Assembly (NCBI GenBank): GCA_016987375.1
Contig: PJRA01000005.1
Span: 2,183,528 to 2,213,701, forward strand
DNA from: Brachionus koreanus
Taxonomy: Eukaryota > Rotifera > Eurotatoria > Ploima > Brachionidae
DNA: 30,174 nucleotides
Reading direction: 5' to 3'
The notes beneath the pieces are model-generated. The model was not told the DNA's origin, made no database searches, and saw only the letters and a program-made list of their open reading frames with translations. Both the position numbers and the translations under genes were made by a program. Every line of letters starts with the position of its first letter. The stretch's first letter is position 1. Positions 10,003 to 20,200 of the stretch are shown one piece after another.

Positions 10003-13000
10003 TTAACTACAATAACAAACTAATTTTGAGGTATTCTTATCAAAAACTCCTACTACTAACACTTGTTGAACACATTCCAATACAGTAAAATCTTCAATAC
10101 CCTTGGGGATTTTTTGAAAAACAGCTTGATTATTCAAATAAATATCAAGCACAACTAGTTGGGATGATTTATAATTCTTAAAAAATATTATATTATCATT
10201 AGTAACATAAATTCCATAAGGTCCATTTTCATCGGGCTGTTGAATTGTCAAATGATTGATTATATTCAAATTTGATATTGAATGAACACTAATTCTATGT
10301 AAACCAATATCAGTCAAAACCAAATAGTTGTCATTAATGCTTATTTTGTAAGGTTCGCCTTCTGGTATACAATAATTTGCCTCTATGCTTCGGTTCTGAA
10401 TGTTAATTTTGAAAACTGTTTTTAAGTTTTTGTCGCATACAAAAATGTAATCATTGTTCAATGCAACACCTATTGGGTAAATAAAATTTTCACTAGATCC
10501 AATGTTAAGTTGACAAGGTGAATTAAAATCTATTGTTGCTAAACTTCGAGGAAACAACACAACACCAGAAGGCTTTAAATTTAGTTTCTTGCTTGTTTTT
10601 GAGTCCAAATTTATATAGCTAACAACGAAAAAGTTTGCATTTACGGCTATGTTTTGTACATTTTTTATTGGACATTTCGTATTAGATGCCAATTCAAAAT
10701 CATTAGAAGCTGACACAGTAAAAACCAAAAGTACTTTTTTATCATCAGAGTTTAGAATACTGTGAGATGCGTTTTCAGTCAAACAAAAAAGATAGTTCCT
10801 AAAGCTAGTCATGTAAGCGGGAATTTTTTTAATTTCAATACACTGAAACGGATTATCCGTAGTTTTTTGAATCCATTTTTCAATGTTACTTGAACTTTTG
10901 TCTGATTTTATATCTCGAATTGGACCGTATAGATTTGGCAAGCTTTTTAATACTGACACATTGCATTTAAATGTATGTTGGTTCATGGATACGGACCCAA
11001 TTTGTCGCTGATTTTTATTGTCGATTGGCAAAAAATTCTTAAGACATTTTCTAATTATTTTGGTTCAATTTAAATTTTTTTTAACATTACTTCAATTGTA
11101 TGAACTGGTTGAGCTAGTAATTCATTAAAATTTTGCCCGATGGCCTTGGAGGTTTCAAAGCTATTTTCAAAATTTGCAACTAGTCTATTTACTACATTAT
11201 CTTGATATCTATGTCAAGAAAACTTTTTATAAAAAAGCTAAATTTTTCGTTTCATCATTTATTAAAAGATCTTTAATCAAGAGATCAGATTGACTTGATT
11301 AGAGTTTGAGAAGATTTTAAAATGCATTTTCAACAAGTCTTCAAAAGATCAATGTAAACTTAGGAAAAAATTATAAAATCTTATCTTTTAATTTGATTGA
11401 ATATTCTAAATTCTAATTTACAAATTGATTAATCTGATTTTTATTAAATTTTCATTTTTTTTAAAGATTTAATTATCAATAATTCAAAAGATGGTTTTTA
11501 AAAATTTATTTCAGACATTTCAAAGTAAATAAATATGAATTAAAAGTTAACACTCAAAGGCTGTTCAAACAAAAGAGGTTCTATAGACCCCTCCGGCCTT
11601 TGAGTGAAAAATTCATAAAATTTATTTGTTAAAATTGAACAATAAAATGTGCGAAGAATAAATTAAGAAAGTGAAGCTATTTAAATAAAAAAGCTTGTTA
11701 AAAATTAAAAAAGATTATCTCAAAATAATATTTAATAATTGCAATGAATGCAGCCCAAATTCATGAAATTTCAAAAATTAAAAGAATTTTGTTTGTTGCA
11801 GTACTTCAAGAGCTAATGTTTGATTTCTTTTTTGAACAGAATTTTAGATATATCTAAATTTAATTACAAAGCACTTTACCTGTAAAACATTACTTACACA
11901 TGATCACTAACACTTAAATTTACTCGAATTATTTAAATTTTTTCAATTAAAAAGGAGTTTAATTATTTGTAGGTAAAAAAAGACAATTATCGAGTTTTAA
12001 GAAAATTAAAATAGGAAAAATTTTTATTTAATTAAAAGCATCATTCTGTATGTTTTCTGGCATAAGAGAAATCCATTTAAAAACAATTTCTTTTTTCTAT
12101 TTAATGATTCTTATAAATTCCATAGAGGAGTATGTTTTAATTGAATTTTATGCCAAACTAGAAATTTAACAAAATTTTATCAAAAATCTTACATGCGAAA
12201 TTAAATTTGAATGCATTTTTTAGAAATTTTACAAAAATCTAAAAATCTGCGATGAAACTTAAATTGCATTTAAAAATTTTTGATTAAATTTTAAAACTGA
12301 AATTTGATCAAAATTTCTATTTAGCCTATGTTACGATAGTATTTTTTTCTAAAATAATCAAGGTATTTTTTTTTAAGTATCCAATTTTAATAGATTTGAT
12401 CTTTATTTATTTATTTCATTTTTGATTTTAAAGAGTAAAATTTGTAATAAAATATTTGAAAGTTTATTATGGTTGTGTCACATTCTTGATGAATATAATA
12501 TTTATAGATAAAGATTGAGAAATTTCAAAAAATCATAAGTAAAATATGACTAATTTTTAATCACAGTTTAATAATCATGCTTAAAAATTTTATAACAAAA
12601 AGTTTCTAATTATTTTTTAATTTTAATATTTAATGCACATATATAATTTGATGTTAAACAAACAGTTTTCAGCCATAATTTTGCGTACACCCTGCACCTT
12701 CGAAATGCTCACAAACTATGAAAGTGATAAAAATTCATTTAAAAATTCTAAATTTATTAAAAAATATAATTCTACAAAAAAATTTTAAAATGAATGAAGG
12801 AATATCTCAAAATTTTTTAAAATAAAAAAAAAAGCAAAAACAGACTGGATTATGTCGGTAGAAATAAATAAAGTGAAAAGTCTACTATAGCGGGACTAGA
12901 TTAGTCTTCTTGCTTTGTCAATTTAGTTAAACTAAATTTGATCGTAGAATATTAAATATTATTATTATAATCTTGAAAGAAACAATTAAAAATTAATATA

Positions 13001-13544
13001 AAAATTTCTTACATATCTTGACTAGGATTTTTGAACTCATTGATGTCATTACTTAAATGGTCGAGCTGTTTTTCGAATTCAAAAAACTTGTTACTTTTCA
13101 ATAAAATTTATAACATTATTTTTAAATAAATTAAATAAATTAATTTAATAAGAGTTACTTGTCTTTTTTGCACTCTTCTACTAAAGCCAATAAATTATTT
13201 CTTTCATCATTTAGAATTTTTAATTGATTATTGTAAGCTAGTTCAATTGCTTGTCTGACTTGATTTGCATTCGTTAAATTGGTATTTATCTGCGGATGTA
13301 AACTAGCTAAAAAATTTATTTAAACTTTTTTTCCCATTTAAAAATAACTAAAAGATAAGAACAAACCTATCTCCTTTTTAAAACTAGCTATTAAATTTTC
13401 CAATCGGTTACACTGAGGCATGCATTCATCGCGATATTTTTCATACTTAAAAATAAGACATGGTTTGCAAAGGATTTCATCTCCAATTCGATCTAAATTT
13501 GAACTTTTCTTGCATCTAATACAAAATCCTTCTTTTGACATCAT
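10003..13544 (-). CDS. Cys-finger / coiled-coil / NHL-like propeller protein, paralogue A
   Basis: Five exons assembled in phase: 13367-13544, 13159-13306, 13013-13093, 11091-11208 and 10003-11037, for 519 residues. The N-terminus has CIRC at 8-11 and CKPC at 26-29, a four-cysteine zinc finger. About 130 residues of helical, coiled-coil-like sequence follow. The C-terminal 340 residues read as propeller blades, with NHL-like stretches such as YPIGVALNNDYIFVCDKN followed by FKINIQ and GPYGIYVTNDNIIFF. The architecture recalls TRIM-NHL proteins, although no RING or canonical B-box is visible. Neighbour B at 16032-17929 is a clear paralogue (shared GEP, PxGI and CD/CEK blade motifs; equal exon lengths 148 and 118). 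Exact function unknown; adaptor or ubiquitin-related roles are only possibilities. Intron 4 is 1804 nt, and a hidden exon or gene break there cannot be excluded. Confidence 0.75.
11209..13012 (-). other. 1.8-kb intron of paralogue A
   Basis: The flanking exons join in phase (AT|A) and match the exon pair of paralogue B, where the corresponding intron is only 48 nt, so about 1.75 kb has been gained here or lost there. The intron contains a strong hairpin at 11551-11606 and otherwise AT-rich sequence with a few less AT-rich patches (12660-12715, 12840-12930). No coding exon was recognised. Confidence 0.65.
11551..11606. repeat. Hairpin with 11-bp perfect arms inside intron
   Basis: cactcaaaggc (11551-11561) and gcctttgagtg (11596-11606) are exact reverse complements. 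The 34-nt loop contains a second short stem (gagg / cctc). The 56 bases are much richer in G+C than their surroundings, suggesting either a small inverted-repeat element or a structured RNA. Confidence 0.65.
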
Positions 13545-14983
13545 TAGGTTTCTATTTAAAAAAAATGAAATTTTTTCGTTTTTAATTAAAAAGAATTTAA
13601 ATTAAACATCTATTTAAATAGTTAAAAATTATTTTCGCCCAAAATAATTAAGTAATAGTGTTTAATTACTTGTTTGTTATTTTAATTCAAATCCTAGGGC
13701 TGAGCAAACAAATTTCTAAACAAATAAACGAGCAATTCAAAATTTTATCTGAAAAGCTAGTTGTTTTGATAATCTACCTTATCTTTTATTTTATTGTATA
13801 TCTCTATTTTAAATCATATAAGTTTTTAAGCCAACTGAATAATTTAAATATTTAAGGTATGTTGATTGAAACTTGACAACAATTTGTTACAACAAAAATT
13901 TAAGGTAAATTATAAAAAAAACGAAAAAGTTCAATGGATTTTTTTCAAAAAATTCTTTTCAAATTTTATTTAACACTGAGAAAAAAATAAAATAAAAAAA
14001 AATTTCGTTTTAACATCTTTGAATAAATATTTGACTAATTTTGAGATATAATTTGACTTAAATTCTTAAGAAAATGTTTTTTTTTTAACTGATAAGATTT
14101 ATTTTGAAAGCAAATATAATAATTAAATAATATTTCATTTTTTGAAAAAAATTATCTTAAGTCTAGAATGCCTGTTAAAGAAGTGGATTAAGATCAAAAT
14201 GAAAGATAATAATTAAGTTTTAAATTGAATCAATCTAATCAATACCTATTTAATCTAAAAAATTTCTTTTAAATAATTCTTTAGAAATTTTTTTATTCGG
14301 AATTCTCAGAGAATATTTTTAAATTTATTTCTCAGTCACCATAGAAAAGCTTTAGAAAAATTAAAACGAAGACTTATTAGTATAATTTCCATTATTCGAT
14401 ATTAATTTTACTATTTGTTGATAATAACTGTTATGTTTTTGGAAAAAAAAAACAAATTTTTATAAAAATTTTAAAGGTGTAAGTAGAATTAAAGAATCAT
14501 TTAAATTCAATTTTAAGGCGTTATGAATTTCAAAGAAAAATTGAACAAAATTTTTCCTTTTTAATAAATTAAAATTAAAGACAAAAAAAGAATGAACAAA
14601 ACTAGATTTCTTATTTTTGAAGACTAAATTTTAATTTTTTTAATTTCTAAATTAAAGTCTTTTTTTTTCTGAGAAAGATATCTCCAATAGCGAAATTACA
14701 TTTAGACTCGCTCCACAGGTCCCCAGCTTTAGCCTTTTTTTTTATTAATATTAATAAATAGTAATGCAAAAAAGTTCAATATTTTCCCCATTATAAACTC
14801 TTTATTTTTTATATTTAGTTAATAACTAAAATTGTATTACATGAGAAATATTGTTTGGGTAAAAATGATTCAAAAAATTATGTTATATTTTTTTAAAATT
14901 TTTATAATTCATCTTTATTTTTAACTTATCAAAAAGGGAAACATTATTGCTGAATTTTTATTTATTTTTTTAAAATTCACAAA

Positions 14984-15032
14984 ATATATTTTGATCTGAT
15001 ATATTTTATCTTTTCACTGATATATTTTGATC
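14984..15032. repeat. Short direct repeats, three near-copies of atatattttgatc
   Basis: Copies lie at 14984-14996, 14999-15010 (one base shorter) and 15020-15032. They are low-complexity, and no function is suggested. Confidence 0.5.
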
Positions 15033-15251
15033 ATGAATTCTTTTGTCAAAAAATCAATTTACTTTCAACTTAAAATTATATCAATCAAAATTAGTAAACC
15101 ACAAAATAAATAAAATCTGATTAAAAACTTTCAACACTTTTGACAAATTTGCAGCCAAAAAGCCATTATGAAAAATCATAGCATGATATAACTTGATAAC
15201 ACTTTTTGAATTTTTGGGATCACATATGAATCTCAGAATTTTAAAATAATC

Positions 15252-15400
15252 GGTTCTGTGAAATTTAGTTACAATAGAAGAGAACAAAAAATTAAAAATT
15301 CTTATAACTTTTCTTTTGATATAATATGAAAGATAGTTATAAGCTTTTTAAGCATTAATTTTTGTTCTATTTTTTATTTTGTACCAAATTTCACAAAACC
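15252..15400. repeat. Imperfect inverted repeat, about 70-bp arms (repeat family copies 2 and 3)
   Basis: The left arm begins ggttctgtgaaattt at 15252 and the right arm, read on the minus strand, begins ggttttgtgaaatttgg at 15400. Both continue through a matching acaa...agaacaaaaa...ttataact order and meet near 15325. The right arm shares 23 identical bases with 9431-9453. A foldback or MITE-like element fits. Confidence 0.6.
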
Positions 15401-16031
15401 AAATAATCATCAAATGTATGTTGCACCATGTTGAATTTGGAAAAACAGCTTAAGCTCTAAAAAAAGATTTAAGATGTTTAGTTTTGTTATTATGCGTTAG
15501 TTTTCACAAAAAAATTTATTTTTAAGCATAATTTTAGCTTTTTTTAAAAATTATTCTAATTTTTATTTTTGATTAAATATTAAAATTTTAGTTAATTCAC
15601 CGGAAAAGAATTAAAACAAATCATTTTAATCAGATTTAATATTTTTATTATGATTCATAATATTAATAATCAAGGTTAACTAAACATGCTTAAACCAGCT
15701 ATATAAAACTTTATATATTATTAAAAAATGAAAAATAAATAAATAAAAATTTAAAAAATATTTTTCAAATCAAACTTTTATTCAATTTTTTTATTAAAAA
15801 AAAATCTTAAAATATTTTCATAAAAAATTAGTGCCCTCTATCTAATACTTTAGCTTTTTATTCCTAAAAATTTCAATAAATTTTAAATTTTAAAAATCAA
15901 ATCTAATTTATTTTTTTATTAAATTAAATTCTTTGTTCTTGTAATGTTGTGAGTAATATAAATATGTTTAAATTTGTTAGGAATCAACAAAAAATTGTTA
16001 GGAATTCCTTTTTTTTTAATTATTAAAAGTT

Positions 16032-17929
16032 TTAGTTATCATTAAAAAAACCAATTTTAAATTTGTCTATTTCTTTTTTACCAAGAAGAAAATAATGATT
16101 TCCGTTTGATTGAAAATTGCATATACCTTGTGAATTGGAATTTTCATAGTCAAAAGAGTATTTAATATTTAGCTTAAAATCATAAACTACACACCGAATA
16201 TCATCTCTATTCTTAACAGCTATGTAAAATTTATCTCTTATTACCAAATGATACGATTGATTTAAAAATTCTAGGGAGATTTTTAAGCACCTAAGTCTTG
16301 ATAGTTTATCCAAATCGACAACATTAATTTCCATTGTTTGTGAGTCTACATAGGCTAAGTATTTTTCACCAAGATCCAAACTAGTAGGTTCCCCTTCGGT
16401 TACTAGTTGATTATTTAGTGAAAGTTTTTTAAAATCAATTTTAATTAAACTATGTGACTCTTTCTCGCAAATAAAAAGGTGGTTTTCGTTTATTCCAATT
16501 CCATTTGGACTGCTCAATTTATAACTTTTAGATGATGAAATCAACTTATCAAAACTAAAGTCTGAAATTTTATAGATAAAAATTCCACTCCTAAAATCAA
16601 AATTTCTATAAACTCTGGAAAGTTTTTCAACTTGATCTTGATTTAGATCAACAAATGATAATGCAATTAAATTTTTGCTAACTGCTATGTCTCTAATATT
16701 TTCAACATTTAGTCGAATTTGTGATTTTATTGTGAATTTTTTAGACAACTCTATTACAATTAAGTTTCCATCTTGGTCACCAATAAATATATTTTTTGAA
16801 TTTCTCTTTATAAACTTAGGCTGAATAGAAATTTCATGTTCTTCAAAAGGTTTTTTTGGAATTAGCTTGAAGTCATTTTGTTCAACTAAACGCTTTAATT
16901 TTATTCTTAGCGTCCCAAACATTTGAGTTTTATCATTTTCTGATTTTAGAAGCTGTTGATTCTCTTTTAAATTGTTTTTTTTGTTCTTCGATTCATTTGG
17001 TTGAACTGGCTCTGATTCGGTAATGATTAGATTACCAAAATAATTTAAATGTTTATCCTCTGGTTTTTCATATTCCTTTAAATTCAAAAAAAATTAAAAT
17101 AGAAATAGAAAATCGAATTTAACTTACACCTATAATTTTCAACGGCTGACTTTTTAAATCTGAAAATTCAGTTGACACTGATTTAACATTTTCTTTAATT
17201 TCTTTGAAATCTAAAGCCAAAGCTGATAGTTCATTAACATCGCTTCTAAATTTAAAAAATAAATATTTTTTTGTTGAAACAAAAATAAACTACTTTTTTA
17301 AGCAATCTTGACACTTTTCGAGAGACTTGTTTAAATTCAAAATTTTGTTTTCAAAATCTAAAAATTTTTCACTTCAAACAAACAAATAATTAAGAATGCT
17401 TTTTCAAAATTGTTTTCATCTACTTTTCTTTTTGAATTGCATTAATTTGTTCAAACAACTCTTCTTTTTGTTCAATTAATTTTTTCAAAAAATTTTGAAA
17501 ATTTTCTTCTATTTCTATTTTGATGATTTCAACATTTTCTCGATTTTTTAAAATTACAGGCTTAAACAAATCTGCAAAAAAACTAATGTTCTAGATTCTC
17601 AATAAAATTAAATTTTGATTACTTAATTTTTTAAGATATATTTCAAAGTCATTTTTTGTTATTTCACAAAATTTTATCGATGACTCCTTCCATTGATCAA
17701 GATGACTAGAAACACAATCAATGCATCTAAAAATTTTAACATATAGAAAAAGACTAATTATAATTTTTGAAACTAACAATGGTTGTTTACAATGAACACA
17801 AGCAACAAGAGGTTTTAAATTGCTGCAAATGGGACACAAGGCCTCGATTCTTTTTGGTTCAACATTCGAAGGTCTGATTAAAATAAAGATATATTAATTG
17901 AAAAAAAAAATTAAAACTTACGACAGCAT
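16032..17929 (-). CDS. Cys-finger / coiled-coil / NHL-like propeller protein, paralogue B
   Basis: Seven exons: 17922-17929, 17778-17873, 17623-17726, 17424-17571, 17294-17371, 17128-17245 and 16032-17075, in phase, giving 531 residues. The N-terminal finger has Cys16, Cys19, Cys28, Cys31, Cys36, Cys39 and His43 (C-x2-C-x8-C-x2-C-x4-C-x2-C-x3-H), a B-box-like arrangement recovered only when the 49-nt intron inside it is removed. A glutamate/lysine-rich coiled coil follows, then a propeller with SSPNGIGINENHLFICEKE and GEPTSLDLGEKYLAYVD. The propeller aligns with paralogue A along its length. The start is uncertain: the 8-nt first exon (Met-Leu-Ser) is inferred from a perfect GTAAGT donor and phase, and an out-of-frame ATG lies at 17945-17947. 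TRIM-NHL-like in layout; substrate and activity unknown. Confidence 0.74.
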
Positions 17930-19129
17930 TTTCAAATTGTAAATTCATATACAAATTTTAAGCTTCAATATGAATTAATCCTTGTAAAATGTAAAAAATT
18001 GTAGTTAAAAACCAACTAAAATCTAGCAAACCTAACGTACCTGTTAAATAATCAAATTAAAAATACGCAAGTAGTCAGTTTTTTGAATTTTTTTTTCTAA
18101 ATTATGTTTGCTTGTTTACCTCAAATTAAGATAGGGAACAATTCTTTGGCAGTATATGAAAAAACTGAAATTAAATTAATATCAGATGAATGTGACTTTA
18201 AATTAACTTGATTTAGCAAATATTTTTCTAGAGAATATAAAATAATTTATATATTTATTTGTATGAGAATTATTTAAATTTATCAGATTTAAAAAAAAAA
18301 ATTAAATTAATGTTTTTTAAAGCTTTGAAAAAGCATAATACTTGATTATTTGGCTCTCAAAATAAAATATCTTCTAAATAAGTTAAATTTTCTTTTGAAT
18401 CGATAATTACTCAAAAAAATTCAAAGTGAAAGCTTAATAATATCAAATGAATATATTTTATTAAAAAAAAAAAACAAAGATTAATTGAACTTTAATGATT
18501 TGTGAAATAACCTAAATTCAAATGACCTTATTTTTTTTGGACATCTTCATCTCTTGAGAAGAATTTAAAAAAATGATTAAAATAATTTTTTCAATATAAA
18601 AATCAATTTGATTCATATCTTAGAATTTTTTCAAATTTTATTTTAAAAGCTACAAAATTTTTTTCTTTTATTAATTTTGAATTTTTTTTTCAAATCAATT
18701 GTTTATCAAATCTCTTATTGAAAATTGACGTTGATGATATTTCCTAATTAATCTATGTCTAATATGGCTCTGATTATATTAAGTGGCATCAATTTTACAC
18801 AAACAACCTTAAGCGTGTTTATATAGAAACTCTAAATACTCAAGTTATCAGTTTTTATGGATAAATTTTTAAAATTTATTAGTAATGAGATTCTGATTTT
18901 CAAAAATAAATAATTTATTTATAATTTTCATATTCTAATAAAGTATGAAATGCATCCTCTGGAGTTAAACTAATAATGAAGTTTTATGCATTTTAATTTT
19001 TAATTAAAAAGATAGAAGATTCACTAATCTAATGTTAAGTTATTTCAAAAATATAAGGCTAATTTAATATTTAAAATTTTGCAAAAGTTTTTTATTAAAA
19101 ATAAATACGGTCTTTGTAGCCCATCTAAA
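17930..19129. other. Divergent intergenic region, paralogue B to ATP-grasp gene
   Basis: About 1.2 kb of AT-rich sequence between divergent genes. It should contain both promoters, but no specific element could be assigned. An acceptor-like CTTTGTAG at 19112-19119 precedes the ATP-grasp start by 10 nt. Confidence 0.5.
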
Positions 19130-20200
19130 ATGAGAATAGCAATCGTCACGGAGCAAGAATATCTTGAAAAAGGTTGGAAAGAAGATAATATTCTTAGAAT
19201 TAAGCTTATTTCGTTATTAAGAAGTGAAGGATATATGTTTTCAGAATCAAATGTTGTAATAATTGACTGGCGTGATAAACTAATTGATCTACATGGACTC
19301 GATGCTATTTTTATTTCTTCTTCATGGAATGCTGTAGATTTTCCAAATGAATTTAAGGAATGGTTGATAAAATCGGAGAGTGATGGTGTTGCGAGGCTTA
19401 TAAACTGCAAAGATATGATACTTAAATCTTTAGATAAAAAAAATTACTTTCAAGAATTAGCTTCTGTACTTGGTGACCAGAATTTAGTAGGCGGACTGAT
19501 TCCAACATATTTCACTCCATCTAGAACTGAAAACAATGCTAATCAAAAAATTAACTTTGATGAAATCCGAAGTTTTCTAAAAAATTTAGACTGCAGCTCA
19601 AACGAAATAGTTGTAAAACCAAGAATATCGGCAGATGGAAAAGATGTGTCTAGAATAAAATTAGACTTAAAAACTGATCAAACAATTAATAAAGACTTAC
19701 AAGTTGCACTTGGTAAGAACAAGGTTGAAGAATCGGGAGGAATGATACAGCCTTATATAAGTGCGATTGATACACAGGGTGAATATCAATTATTGTTTTT
19801 AAATGGCAAATTTAGTCATGCAAATGTAAAACTACCAGGATTTGGTGCATTAGAGAAAAAATTTATTAAAAAAGATGATTTACCGGAAGCAATGAATGAA
19901 TTTTCAGAATTTATAGCAAATTATTTTTATAAAAATTATAAAATAATTAGAATTAGAATTGATTTGATTTTAGATGATGAAAAAAGACCTGTTTTATTAG
20001 AAGCCGAATTTATTGAGCCAAATTGTAATACAGACTCTGTGTACAAGTTTTCACTTGAAAAGCTTGGAAAAAACGATATTTATTTACCTTGTGATGAATG
20101 TCCAGAGTATGATGAAACAATGAACAAATTTGCAGCTGCTATTTACAATGAGGCAAAACGATTAAGCAAAAACAAAAAACTGAAAAAAAATAATCAGTGA
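19130..20200 (+). CDS. ATP-grasp protein of bacterial DcsG/RimK-like type, intronless
   Basis: ATP-grasp enzymes use ATP to join a carboxylate to an amine, thiol or similar group through an acyl-phosphate. The 356-residue protein starts at the first ATG (MRIAIVTEQEY). The frame is open 17 codons further up, but without ATG. Layout matches bacterial DcsG-like ATP-grasp proteins: an N-terminal pre-ATP-grasp domain with GLDAIFISSSWN; a central VVKP with Lys163 followed by SADGKDVSRI; then QPY, TQGEYQLLFLNGKFSHA, RIDLILDDEKRPVLLEAEF and a metal-binding Glu-rich EAEFIEPN (Glu293, Asn298). A lysine-rich tail of about 15 residues ends it. The substrate is unknown; cycloserine synthesis is not implied. 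It is unbroken by introns where its spliced neighbours have 2 to 17 introns, which together with the bacterial-type similarity suggests horizontal transfer. An AATAAA is at 20258-20263. Confidence 0.85.
   Translation: MRIAIVTEQEYLEKGWKEDNILRIKLISLLRSEGYMFSESNVVIIDWRDKLIDLHGLDAIFISSSWNAVDFPNEFKEWLIKSESDGVARLINCKDMILKSLDKKNYFQELASVLGDQNLVGGLIPTYFTPSRTENNANQKINFDEIRSFLKNLDCSSNEIVVKPRISADGKDVSRIKLDLKTDQTINKDLQVALGKNKVEESGGMIQPYISAIDTQGEYQLLFLNGKFSHANVKLPGFGALEKKFIKKDDLPEAMNEFSEFIANYFYKNYKIIRIRIDLILDDEKRPVLLEAEFIEPNCNTDSVYKFSLEKLGKNDIYLPCDECPEYDETMNKFAAAIYNEAKRLSKNKKLKKNNQ

Larger units (their letters stand above)
13545..16031. other. Gene-free spacer between the two NHL-type paralogues
   Basis: About 2.5 kb of very AT-rich DNA with no supported gene. 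Short open frames at 13658-13855 and 15081-15287 have low-complexity compositions and no homology I recognise. It contains three near-copies of atatattttgatc at 14984-15032 and a large imperfect inverted repeat at 15252-15400. Confidence 0.65.

Noticed and set aside
13658..13855. 65-codon hydrophobic open frame
   Set aside because: Composition is what AT-rich non-coding DNA gives, and it lies in the spacer between the two paralogues.
15081..15287. 68-codon open frame on the minus strand
   Set aside because: It overlaps the inverted repeat, and no family is recognised.
19079..19129. Upstream in-frame extension of the ATP-grasp gene beginning at TTG
   Set aside because: Eukaryotic initiation at TTG is unlikely; the first ATG at 19130 gives the normal family N-terminus MRIAIVT.
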